Below the pieces are notes generated by a model, which saw nothing but the letters and a program-made list of their open reading frames with translations, had not been told where the DNA came from and did not search any database. This document shows positions 53,778-61,732 of a stretch of DNA of 64,000 nucleotides, piece after piece. Origin of the DNA: Pseudovibrio exalbescens DSM 16456 (GTDB lineage: Bacteria; Pseudomonadota; Alphaproteobacteria; Rhizobiales; Stappiaceae). How positions within the stretch are numbered: the stretch's first letter is position 1; each line of letters begins with the position of its first letter. The stretch lies in NCBI RefSeq assembly GCF_000422785.1, contig NZ_AUGS01000001.1, positions 62,001 through 126,000 of the forward strand, read 5' to 3'. Position numbers and translations under genes: made by a program.

Positions 53778-54389
53778 TTAATCTGTCGGATGCGTTGTTT
53801 CGAAAGAAGGGACGGACGAGGCGAAGTCTTCCAGCCATTCAACGAGTTTGGGGCACGTTGTCCGCCATGTAGCGCCGAGACGAAACTCCAGGTACCCCAA
53901 TGCGCAGGCCAGTGCAATTTGGGCAGCATCCGGAGAGCCGTGGCTGACCCGAGCCGGTGGGTTGGCTTCAAAAGCAGACAACGCTCTGTCGATTTTTTCT
54001 TGCTGGTAGCTGAGCCAGTTGTCGTCGACCTTTTCCGCCGGGCGAAAACGGCGTTCATAAACGATGAGAATGGCCGCGTCGACAATGCCATCAGCGAGAG
54101 CTTGCTTGGTCAATACATCGAACCGTTCGGCGCCTGCGGGTAGCAGCTTCTCACCGCCTGCGAGATAGTCCAGATACTCAAGAATGACCGGGCTATCGAA
54201 GAGTACACTGCCATCTTCCAGAACGAGAGCGGGAATCTTGCCCAATGGATTCTGACTGCGAAGGGAATCAGATGGATCTGAGGTTTTCGCCATTTGCACG
54301 TCGAGGCGATTGGAAAAGCCCAGAACACTGGCCGCAATCTTTATCTTGCGCCCGAAGGGCGATGCACCGGACGATCTCAGTATCAGCAT
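53778..54389 (-). CDS. Glutathione S-transferase
   Basis: 203 residues. The N-terminal thioredoxin-like half starts LILRSSGASPFGRKIKIAASVLG, with the glutathione-binding NPLGKIPALVLEDGSVLFDS region and a cis-proline. The helical C-terminal half has the usual GYLEFRL pattern. It is a cytoplasmic enzyme for detoxification or redox chemistry. The substrate is unknown. Its stop is near a terminator shared with the porin gene, and it is divergent from the Acg-like gene, with a gap of about 225 bases. Confidence 0.9.
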   Translation of the reverse strand: MLILRSSGASPFGRKIKIAASVLGFSNRLDVQMAKTSDPSDSLRSQNPLGKIPALVLEDGSVLFDSPVILEYLDYLAGGEKLLPAGAERFDVLTKQALADGIVDAAILIVYERRFRPAEKVDDNWLSYQQEKIDRALSAFEANPPARVSHGSPDAAQIALACALGYLEFRLGATWRTTCPKLVEWLEDFASSVPSFETTHPTD

Positions 54390-54613
54390 TGATTTGTTCC
54401 CGTAGAGCGATTTCAGATTGGAAGTTCAGAATGCCGATTTCAACTGCGATTGCAAGCGCGTCACGTTCCGGCGAGTTGCGCCGGCTTGAGAGTTTTTACA
54501 GTTGTCGATGTCACTTGGGTGTGACGTCAAACCATTATAGATTGTAGTTGTTGGCGTATGCGCGTGTCCATCCTTGGAGACGCCTTAGGGAGTCGCGCTA
54601 GTGGGAGTAAGAC

Positions 54614-55729
54614 ATGGGTAAGATAACACGCCGGGCGCTGCTGTTGGGCGGCGCCGGATTGGGCGTATCGGGAGGCGTTATGGGCTTGAGCTGGGTCCGG
54701 GGAAGCAATCGCTACGAAGATTTGGTCAAACGGACTTGGCAATCGGTCGAGCCGGTGGGTCAGGCGTTTCCAAATTCCCATGAAAGACTTGTTGCTTATG
54801 CGTGTATGGCGGCCAACGCCCACAATACCCAGCCATGGAAATTCAGCGTTTTTGAGGACCGGATTCATATCGCACCGGATTTCAATCGGGCAACACCAGT
54901 GGTGGATCCAGAGCACCGACACTTGTTTGCCAGCTTGGGCTGTGCAGTCGAAAATCTGAGTGTGGCAGCTCAGGCCTCCGGGTTTTCGGCTCCTGTTACC
55001 TTCCAGGATGACGGGTGTACAGTGCATCTTATAGGTGATGAAAAGGCGGCAAGCAGGTCGAATCCTCGCTTCGAAGCGATATCAAACCGCCAGTGTGTGC
55101 GGGCTAACTATGATGGCCGCTCACTCTCTGACGCCGATCTTCAAGGGCTTCGCGAGGCGCTTGATGATGAGGAGGTGAGTGCGTTTCTAGTGACGAACCG
55201 GGCTGAGATTGATCAACTGCGTGATCTCATTCTTTCCGCAAATTCGGTCCAGTTGAAGAGCCAGGCATTTCGTGATGAACTCAAGGCTTGGATCCGTTTC
55301 AGCGGGCGAGAAGCGGCTGAAACTCGAGATGGGTTATACGCGCCGGCTTCCGGTAATCCTGCGGTGCCGGGTTGGTTGGGGCGCAGGATCTTCGATCTTG
55401 TTGTTAGTGCTGATGGAGAGAATGCCAAGTATGCTGAGCAGATAGCCAGTTCCGCCGGGCTTGTTGTACTTGCTGCCCACCGGGACGATCCAATTGGCTG
55501 GATGCAGGCTGGCCAGTCTTGCCAGCGGTTTGCGCTGGAAGCGACGGCGCGCGGCGTGCGCTACGCCTTCTTGAACCAGCCCATTGAGGTGGCGGAGATG
55601 CTTCCCGAACTGCAGGCCATGCTGGGAACGGACCTGAGGCCCAATTTGTTGATGCGGTTTGGTTACGGGCCGACATTGCCCCGTTCACTGCGGCGGTCGG
55701 CGGAAGACGTGATTACCCGGAGTGGGTAG
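54614..55729 (+). CDS. Tat-exported Acg-family FMN oxidoreductase
   Basis: 371 residues. The start MGKITRRALLLGGAGLGVSGG is a twin-arginine signal, so the protein is exported folded with its cofactor and may remain anchored. The nitroreductase-like fold shows AYACMAANAHNTQPWKF, the FMN-binding motif of the Acg family, and WMQAGQSCQRFALEATARGV near the end. Acg of Mycobacterium binds FMN but lacks nitroreductase activity, so the chemistry is open. The 3' end overlaps the convergent hemG-type gene by 17 bases, which is unusual. Confidence 0.88.
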   Translation: MGKITRRALLLGGAGLGVSGGVMGLSWVRGSNRYEDLVKRTWQSVEPVGQAFPNSHERLVAYACMAANAHNTQPWKFSVFEDRIHIAPDFNRATPVVDPEHRHLFASLGCAVENLSVAAQASGFSAPVTFQDDGCTVHLIGDEKAASRSNPRFEAISNRQCVRANYDGRSLSDADLQGLREALDDEEVSAFLVTNRAEIDQLRDLILSANSVQLKSQAFRDELKAWIRFSGREAAETRDGLYAPASGNPAVPGWLGRRIFDLVVSADGENAKYAEQIASSAGLVVLAAHRDDPIGWMQAGQSCQRFALEATARGVRYAFLNQPIEVAEMLPELQAMLGTDLRPNLLMRFGYGPTLPRSLRRSAEDVITRSG

Positions 55730-56288
55730 CCTTGGTGGTCGCCAGTGTCTCGCTCTCGGAATGCTCAGCCGCGAGTTGGGCCGCAAAAGCCTTGACCTGC
55801 GTCCAGTCGGTGTATTCGATCGAGGCGCGCGGATCGGTTGGGCCGCCCGTGAGGTGCATGATGAACTGGATCATGATGCGATCGAACAGGGAGTATTCCG
55901 GGTAGCGCAAAGCACCGGCGAAGACGGCATTTTCGGTTGGCTTGAGGCCGCTTTTTGCAATGAACTTGCGATAGTAGAGGTTCGTTTCAGGTGTTGACTT
56001 TTCCGGCTTGCGGGCTGTCAGGCAGACGGTAAAGGCAGCAACGCCAAGCTGGTTCAATCTGTCAAGGTTCGTGGCGATCCACTTTCGAGCAACCGGCAAG
56101 ACGCGTCCGTAGCGAATGGCCGCGCCAACCACGATCTTTTGGCCAGCCACGACGGGCAAGGGTTCGGCTCCCGTGGCAAGCTCCTGCAGTTCCGCGGTGT
56201 GGCCATGCCCTTCCAGCTCTCTCGCTATCTTCTCCATGATTTTGCGAGTGTGTCCATCATGACTGGCGTATACGAGAAGAAACGACAT
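55713..56288 (-). CDS. hemG: HemG-type protoporphyrinogen IX oxidase (flavodoxin fold)
   Basis: 191 residues. The flavodoxin start MSFLLVYASHDGHTRKIMEKIARELE gives the FMN phosphate loop, and VVGAAIRYGRVLPVARKW and the family hallmark MIQFIMHLTGGPTDPR follow. HemG couples protoporphyrinogen IX oxidation to menaquinone or ubiquinone in the membrane. Most alphaproteobacteria use the unrelated HemJ, so this gene is notable. It would act after HemF (16.0-16.9 kb) in haem synthesis. The C-terminus overlaps the opposing Acg-like gene by 17 bases. An undefined flavodoxin is the alternative. Confidence 0.85.
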   Translation of the reverse strand: MSFLLVYASHDGHTRKIMEKIARELEGHGHTAELQELATGAEPLPVVAGQKIVVGAAIRYGRVLPVARKWIATNLDRLNQLGVAAFTVCLTARKPEKSTPETNLYYRKFIAKSGLKPTENAVFAGALRYPEYSLFDRIMIQFIMHLTGGPTDPRASIEYTDWTQVKAFAAQLAAEHSESETLATTKATHSG

Positions 56289-56457
56289 GCCGCGCCCGTA
56301 CCTGTTTGAGTGCCTGCTGATGCCGCCAATAAGCCGGCGGCGGATGTTTCAGGCACCATAACAGGTTTACGGGAGCACACTATTGGGGGAAACCCGCGCA
56401 TGGTTGGTTGGGAGTAGGCAACCGTTTGAAAATGTTTATGTCTTTCGGGTCTTGAGC

Positions 56458-56943
56458 CTAGTACTGTGGCCGTACGCGGCGGCAGTTTCCGTCAAAGACG
56501 CGCCAACGATCGAGCCCTTGCAGGCAAGCGTCCACGCCCCAGCTCAGCCCCAGAAAGCCACTGTGCTCCGTTACCTGATAATAGAGCGTTTGATGGGAGC
56601 CATCGGAGAGGATTGCCTGGGCATGGCAATAGCGGCGGGCAAGGGGGCTCGGCCGGCCCACCCAGTATCCGCTCTGGCGTATCTTCAGCATGTCGTCTAT
56701 CTGCCGGTCGTCGTAGTAAAGCGGGATCGCCGCTGCGATCTGACGTTTCACTGCGGTTTTTACTGAAGCATCTTCGCAGGTGGGGATGCGGGGCTCGCTG
56801 TTGTGTGAAAAATACACCCGCTTTTCTGAGGCTGGATCCTGAGGCGGCGAGGAGGGGCCATAATAATCAGCCGCTCCGGCGACCATGCCTGTGAAGCTCA
56901 AGGTTGCCAGCGCAATGAAGAGGCCTGCTATTCTCTTGAACAT
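56458..56943 (-). CDS. Secreted conserved hypothetical protein
   Basis: 161 residues. A signal peptide (RIAGLFIALATLSFTGMVAGA) is followed by a short linker and a compact domain containing four cysteines: PTCEDASVKTAVKRQ, RRYCHAQAIL, GVDACLQGLDRW and GNCRRVRP. The even number suggests two disulfides in the periplasm. Similar small secreted proteins occur in alphaproteobacteria without a known role. The pattern SHQTLYYQVTEHSGFLGLSWGVDAC is conserved in type and may be a fold core. It is 170 bases from hemG and probably separate. Confidence 0.82.
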   Translation of the reverse strand: MFKRIAGLFIALATLSFTGMVAGAADYYGPSSPPQDPASEKRVYFSHNSEPRIPTCEDASVKTAVKRQIAAAIPLYYDDRQIDDMLKIRQSGYWVGRPSPLARRYCHAQAILSDGSHQTLYYQVTEHSGFLGLSWGVDACLQGLDRWRVFDGNCRRVRPQY

Positions 56944-57029
56944 GATGTCCTGTCCGAGCTCCCGTTAACGTTGCCGCTTCACGATGCGTTATTCGTGGAA
57001 TGGGGGCAACTCGTTGTTTCAGGGGGAGT

Positions 57030-57878
57030 CTATTCGTCAATCACGACTTCGGCGTGCCAATGAGCTCCGGGGCCGCGGGACAGGCGTTCGCACAGCCAAG
57101 GCAGGGCGATGTCCATGTCCGCTTTCAGTGTCCACGGTGGATTGACAACGAGCATTCCGCTGGAACTCATGGGTTTGTCTTCGCGGATTTGTCCGGCTCC
57201 CAACTCCAGTGACAGGACATTGCGAATTCCGAAGGACTCCATTTCCTTTATCAAGCGGTTGACGACCCTTCGATTTTTGATTGGGTACCACATTGCGTAG
57301 ATGCCAGTCTGCCAGCGCTTCCACCCGCGGTGAATGCCCTCCAGCAATCGATCGAATTCGGATTCTACTTCATAAGCAGGGTCAATCAGAACCAATCCCC
57401 TGCGCTCTTTTGGGGGCAAGAAGCTGCCTAGTGCAAGCCAAGCGTCTATCTCGATGAGTTTGACGTGTTTGTCGCCGCCGAAATTTGTGATGAGGCTGTC
57501 GAACTCCTCGGGATGTAGTTCTGTCAGGGTCAGGCGATCCTGATTGCGCATGAGGTCACGGGCCAACACCGGGGATCCCGGATAAAGGTTGATTCCTCCC
57601 TGAGGATTGAGATCACGTACCACACTGAGCCAAGGATCCAGAACCTGTGCAACGTTCTTCGGAATTTCGGCATCGATGATGCGCCCGATTCCGTGGTGCC
57701 ATTCTCCGGTTTTCTGGGCCTGTTCGGACGTCAAATCGTACAGACCAACGCCAGCATGGGTATCGAACACCCGGAAAGCACCTTCTTTTTTCTTCAGGTA
57801 GGTGATGATGGCGGCAAGAACCGCGTGTTTTAGAACATCGCCCAGATTGCCGGCATGGTAGATATGGCGATAGTTCAT
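57030..57878 (-). CDS. rlmJ: 23S rRNA (adenine(2030)-N6)-methyltransferase RlmJ
   Basis: 282 residues. It opens MNYRHIYHAGNLGDVLKHAVL, the RlmJ signature, followed by AFRVFDTHAGVGLYDL for SAM binding and the catalytic LVLIDPAYE (residues 163-170, DPPY-type). YAMWYPIKNRRVV and GSGMLVVNPPWTL complete the pattern, with SSGMLVVNPP as seen. The enzyme methylates A2030 of 23S rRNA before assembly. It follows the cold-shock gene on the same strand, separated by a terminator, so it probably has its own promoter. Confidence 0.95.
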   Translation of the reverse strand: MNYRHIYHAGNLGDVLKHAVLAAIITYLKKKEGAFRVFDTHAGVGLYDLTSEQAQKTGEWHHGIGRIIDAEIPKNVAQVLDPWLSVVRDLNPQGGINLYPGSPVLARDLMRNQDRLTLTELHPEEFDSLITNFGGDKHVKLIEIDAWLALGSFLPPKERRGLVLIDPAYEVESEFDRLLEGIHRGWKRWQTGIYAMWYPIKNRRVVNRLIKEMESFGIRNVLSLELGAGQIREDKPMSSSGMLVVNPPWTLKADMDIALPWLCERLSRGPGAHWHAEVVIDE

Positions 57879-57965
57879 CTCGGGATCCTCACAGTGCTTT
57901 GCTTGTTGTCTGGGCTGGTATCACAGTCCGTAGGGTTTGCCTACACAGCCTGGCGATGCGGCAAC

Positions 57966-57992
57966 AAAAAAGGCGGCCACTTGGGCCGCCTT
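57966..57992 (-). terminator. Terminator after the cold-shock protein gene
   Basis: On the minus strand AGGCGGCC pairs with GGCCGCCT around a five-base loop, followed by a T run (57966-57971 as A on the plus strand). It lies 22 bases after the cold-shock stop. Confidence 0.88.
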
Positions 57993-58013
57993 GTTGTTTG
58001 TTTAAGATCCGCT

Positions 58014-58661
58014 TCAGTCCTGGCCGTAGCCGACAGGATCGGCGTCCATTGCGTCTGGAGAGGGGGATGCCTCGCCAGCGTCATCCTCCAAAAGCTGAAG
58101 GTTCACGGCCTTTGGGCCCTTGCCACGGCGATCCGGCTCGGTTTCAAAAGAGATCCGCATGCCGCTGTCCAGGCCTTGGAAGCCGGAACGCTCCACCGCA
58201 GAGATATGAACGAAGACGTCGCTGTCGCCTGCGTCCGGGGTAATGAACCCAAACCCCTTGTCCTGCTTGAAGAACTTCACCGTACCGATTTGGCGAGGGC
58301 CCCGCTCTACCGGCTGGCTGTCACGTCTGGGTCCCCTGTTTTCACCGGGGCCTGAACGGCCGGGGCCACGGTTTGATCCGCCTCCAAAGGGGCGGCCGGA
58401 TCCTTCGCCTGCATTCCGATCGCGGAAGCCGCCGCGACCTTCAGAAGCATAAGAGCCTCTGTCTCCTGTGCCATGATCACCGTGGTTCACGTAGCGATCA
58501 CGGGGATAGTTGTCTTTGGGAGTCTCGTAAGGACTATATCCGGGCTCCGCTCCGAGAAAGTCAGGAGCTCCGAATTCCGGGCCAAAACTGTTCGCACCAC
58601 CAAACTCACGCTTGCCGCCACGCTTGCTGCGTGGGCGGCGGCCCGAATTCCCGTCATGCAT
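58014..58661 (-). CDS. Cold-shock domain protein with long RG-rich N-terminus
   Basis: 215 residues. Only residues 124-190 form the cold-shock domain (IGTVKFFKQDKGFGFITPD), with RNP1 KGFGFI (135-140) and RNP2 VFVHIS (149-154) intact. The first 123 residues are disordered, rich in G, R, P, S and acidic residues, with RGG/RG repeats (GGFRDRN, GRPFGGGSNRGPGR). The C-terminus is acidic. Ordinary Csp proteins are about 70 residues. It binds single-stranded RNA or DNA and may form condensates through the RG tail, but that is inferred. The 520-base upstream gap may be a structured cold-shock leader. Confidence 0.88.
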   Translation of the reverse strand: MHDGNSGRRPRSKRGGKREFGGANSFGPEFGAPDFLGAEPGYSPYETPKDNYPRDRYVNHGDHGTGDRGSYASEGRGGFRDRNAGEGSGRPFGGGSNRGPGRSGPGENRGPRRDSQPVERGPRQIGTVKFFKQDKGFGFITPDAGDSDVFVHISAVERSGFQGLDSGMRISFETEPDRRGKGPKAVNLQLLEDDAGEASPSPDAMDADPVGYGQD

Positions 58662-59181
58662 TACTCTATCGCCTTTCCTGTCGGCATCAAGCCAAAGGAT
58701 GCCAACACTTCCAAATAGCCACGCTAACGTGGCCGGTCGTCTACCGGTTTGACACCAAATTTGCGTTGTACGAAGCGGAAACCATATACATCAGACGCTT
58801 CTGCAGGAGATCTGACGAGTTCATGCTCTCAGCCACGTGACAAGGTACCGCACGCGGTACGGGTTATATCATAGGGTCCAGTTGCGTTTTTGAGCAAGAG
58901 AATACTTCGCCAAAGATAGTCAAACCCCGACATTGTGAGGGGTATTCTCATTTCTTGATTATCAATAATGGGAGGTTATGGAGATTTTTGAAGAAAATGT
59001 GTAAGTATTGTGACTGGTTTTAGGTCAATACCACTCCTTAGCCTTTAGACGGCTTGCCCAATACGTATCTGACGAACCAGCAGTAGTGCAGATTTGGTGT
59101 TGAGGAGCCGGGACGCAGAGGGCGCATTTTGCTTTCGAACCTGTTAGGGTCGGGCCAAATGACGAAAAAACGGGAATTTTC
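58662..59181. other. Long intergenic region upstream of the cold-shock gene and MBL gene
   Basis: 520 bases between divergent genes. A hairpin with GTACCGC / GCGGTAC arms lies at 58845-58860, about 190 bases upstream of the cold-shock start codon, and the stretch around 58900-59040 is A+T-rich. A long structured 5' leader for the cold-shock mRNA is plausible. I see no supported coding region. Confidence 0.45.
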
Positions 59182-59847
59182 ATGAGTGATACTGAAGGTC
59201 AGGCAGAATTGCCGCAGTTGCAGGTAACCGTTGTACCAGTAACGCCGTTTCAGCAGAACTGCAGCATCATCTGGAACACGCAAACCAAGCATGCGGCGGT
59301 GATTGATCCGGGTGGAGATGTGGAGGCCATTACCAATGCCATCACACAGTTGGGTGTCACGGTAGACCGTATCCTGTTGACCCATGGTCATCTGGATCAC
59401 ATTGGCGGCGCCGCCGAGTTGGCGCGGAAAACCAATGCGCCGGTAGAGGGGCCGCATTTGGCAGACAAGGACCTGATCGACGGCGTGGCGGATCAGGCTA
59501 AGCAATTCGGGTTGCCTGACGTGGAGGGGGTGACCCCAAGTCGGTGGCTTGAAGAAGGTGAAACAGTACAGATCGCCGGTGGCGATTTCGAGGTACTGCA
59601 TTGTCCGGGGCACTCGCCGGGCCACGTCGTGTTTGTCAACAAGGAACTGCGGTTCGCCATTTCCGGTGACGTGCTGTTTGCTGGCTCCATCGGTCGGACG
59701 GATCTGCCCGGCGGTGACCATGCCACCTTGATTGCATCAATCAAGACCAAACTTTTGCCGCTGGGTGATGACATCACATTCCTGCCGGGCCACGGCGGGG
59801 CGTCCACGTTTGGACAGGAACGTCAGTCGAATCCATTCCTTGCTTGA
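59182..59847 (+). CDS. Metallo-beta-lactamase fold hydrolase (YcbL / glyoxalase II-like)
   Basis: 221 residues. The metal motif is T67-HGHLDH-73 within LLTHGHLDHIGGAAELA, with further ligands in CPGHSPGHVVFV, ISGDVLFAGSIGRTDLPGGD and FLPGHGGAS. This is the YcbL-type small glyoxalase II group. Type II hydrolases release glutathione from S-lactoylglutathione, though many members act on other thioesters. It lacks the C-terminal helical domain of classic GloB. The ATG lies 40 bases after the A+T-rich upstream region. A hairpin follows the stop. Confidence 0.92.
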   Translation: MSDTEGQAELPQLQVTVVPVTPFQQNCSIIWNTQTKHAAVIDPGGDVEAITNAITQLGVTVDRILLTHGHLDHIGGAAELARKTNAPVEGPHLADKDLIDGVADQAKQFGLPDVEGVTPSRWLEEGETVQIAGGDFEVLHCPGHSPGHVVFVNKELRFAISGDVLFAGSIGRTDLPGGDHATLIASIKTKLLPLGDDITFLPGHGGASTFGQERQSNPFLA

Positions 59848-59872
59848 AAATTCGACAAGTGATTAGTGAAGG

Positions 59873-59906
59873 ATGGGCCGGTCCATGTTGCCGGCCTGCC
59901 CATTTT
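59873..59906 (+). terminator. Likely terminator after the MBL gene
   Basis: GGCCGG pairs with CCGGCC, extended by ATGG and CCAT across a small bulge, followed by TTTT. It lies 26 bases after the stop. Confidence 0.7.
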
Positions 59907-59924
59907 CTCGGGAAGGCTCCGGTA

Positions 59925-60950
59925 TTACAACAGGGCACGCAGAGCGTCGATGCGCGCGTTCACCAGCCAGCCATAGTAGTTTTCTTGCGGTAGGCTTTCC
60001 GGGTCTTTTTCTCTCCGGGCTGCATAAGCTGCAGCGCGCTCCCATGGATTTCCAAGGTTATAGAGCGTCGCCGTAATGCCGGGGTTGGGAGAGATATCGA
60101 TCCGTGCAACCTCGCGGTAGGCTTCGATGGCATCGCGTATCGCCGCGGCCGTATAGTGAAGCGACATTTCCGGATTCATGACCGTTTGGTAGATATCCAT
60201 TGCGCGGTCAGGATCCAGCGCGGGGAACTTGCTGATTTCCTGAACCATGTCGTTCATCTTCAGTGCCGTCAGCGGTGTCAGTTGACCGATGCCAAAACTC
60301 TGGCCAGCAAACATGGGGCGGAAAAAGGTTTGGTGGAAGCGCTTGAGCGGATACTGGATGCCATCCACCTTCTGGCCTAGAAACGTCTCGTTCCATACCT
60401 TCTCATAGCAGCGCCAGCGTGCGCTGCTGTCCTTGAAGGTGTTACAGGTACGAAATTGCCGGCGCTGGATAAACTTCGTGACCTTCTCGCCTTCGTACTC
60501 GAACTCGATGCGCAACCCGGCGTAATTCAGCGCCTTCAGGTAGTAACCCTGCGCGCTGTCCAGACTGTCGTAGTTGTAGGTGTGTTCGCCCACGATCGCG
60601 CCAATGATGTGGATCGGATCAATCTCGTAGAGCTTGGCAACCTCCTTGATTTGTCCCATCAGGTCTTCGTCATTGCGCAACAGATCGAGAACGCGCTCGA
60701 ACTTGTAGTCATAGGTGCGCTTGAAGGCTTTCGTGCGTGTTCGGGACGCGGAGGGTACCGGGGGCTGTTCCATGTTCATGTTGCCAATCGGCATCATGAG
60801 GATGTCCGGATCCGGAGTGCCTTTCGTTTCATCACGTGGAGATGCACTCGAATTCGCAGGCGCCTTCGGCGCAGCATAGGCTGCCGGGGCCGTGCTGGTC
60901 ATGGCCAGAACGAGCGCAAGAATGGAGCCAACAAGATTGCCGAAATACAA
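59925..60950 (-). CDS. DUF1402 protein, lysozyme-like
   Basis: 341 residues with a signal peptide (about residues 1-26). A proline and serine-rich linker precedes the domain from residue 75. IIGAIVGEHTYNY with E122 and SFGIGQLTPLTALKM resemble the catalytic glutamate and GxGQ core of lytic transglycosylases, so peptidoglycan cleavage in the periplasm is likely but unproven. DUF1402 is confined largely to Hyphomicrobiales. The cysteines CNTFKDSSARWRC may form a disulfide. It lies near RlpA on the same strand, 174 bases downstream of it, so both may act on the wall. Confidence 0.88.
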   Translation of the reverse strand: MYFGNLVGSILALVLAMTSTAPAAYAAPKAPANSSASPRDETKGTPDPDILMMPIGNMNMEQPPVPSASRTRTKAFKRTYDYKFERVLDLLRNDEDLMGQIKEVAKLYEIDPIHIIGAIVGEHTYNYDSLDSAQGYYLKALNYAGLRIEFEYEGEKVTKFIQRRQFRTCNTFKDSSARWRCYEKVWNETFLGQKVDGIQYPLKRFHQTFFRPMFAGQSFGIGQLTPLTALKMNDMVQEISKFPALDPDRAMDIYQTVMNPEMSLHYTAAAIRDAIEAYREVARIDISPNPGITATLYNLGNPWERAAAYAARREKDPESLPQENYYGWLVNARIDALRALL

Positions 60951-61124
60951 GACGAGATTCCTTCCGAAGCACTGAGGCCTTGTCTGGGGTGAGAGTGAGC
61001 GGGCCGCTTAACCGGCAGTCTTAGACAACTCGCTGTCTCTCGTAAAACCGTGTTTCCTCAGTGGACAGAGCTTCGAGTGGGTTGCTGACATAAATTTTCG
61101 TGATCACAGCGTGTGCTGGTGTGG

Positions 61125-61595
61125 TCAGCTGCATTCATAGCCGCGCAGCTTGCCCGAGCCTTTCCCCACGATCTCAACCTTGACGCTGGTGATGCCTGAA
61201 TTGACAAAGCCGATCTTCGCGGCCGCAGCCTTGGTTACATCAATGACCCGGCCTTTGACAAAAGGACCCCGATCATTGATGCGCACTTGAACCGACTTGC
61301 CGTTGCGCAGGTTGGTTACTTTCACCATGGTGCCGAAAGGCAGCGTGCGATGGGCCGCGGTCATACCGTTAGGGTTCGCCATTTCGCCGCTGGCGGTGCG
61401 TGACGTAAGGGCATACCACGAGGCTTTGCCACATTGAGCCGATGCGGCAGCAGATTTTGCTGTACCAGCTGCGCCGCTAGCGAGTGTTGGAGAGACAGGC
61501 TGGACCAGTGCCAATGCGCCAACGGCGACTGTGATCTTGAGTGTAGAAGAAAGCCAAGTTCGACCTTGACGCAGAAGCGCACATACGTTTGCCAT
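61125..61595 (-). CDS. rlpA: RlpA-family septal ring protein / lytic transglycosylase
   Basis: 156 residues from the ATG at 61595, chosen for its GAGG ribosome site; an ATG 4 codons earlier lacks one. A signal-like helix (LKITVAVGALALVQPVSP) and a small linker precede a double-psi beta-barrel domain: GKASWYALTSRTASGEMANP, LPFGTMVKVTNLRNGKSV and INDRGPFVKGRVIDVTKAAA. The DRGPF and H-containing AAHRTLPFGT motifs are intact. RlpA cleaves glycan strands that lack stem peptides. No SPOR domain is present, unlike long RlpA. No lipobox is seen, so it is exported, not lipidated. Confidence 0.92.
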   Translation of the reverse strand: MANVCALLRQGRTWLSSTLKITVAVGALALVQPVSPTLASGAAGTAKSAAASAQCGKASWYALTSRTASGEMANPNGMTAAHRTLPFGTMVKVTNLRNGKSVQVRINDRGPFVKGRVIDVTKAAAAKIGFVNSGITSVKVEIVGKGSGKLRGYECS

Positions 61596-61732
61596 TAAAG
61601 ACCTCATCTTTTGGGATGAGGCGTACTAACTGGTCAAAGGCGGCAGAAAAAAGACAGTTTTGCGATAAATCGTGAGTGTTTTCACATTAAACAGAGATAG
61701 ATTTTCTTTGGATTTTAGCTAAGTACTTAAGC

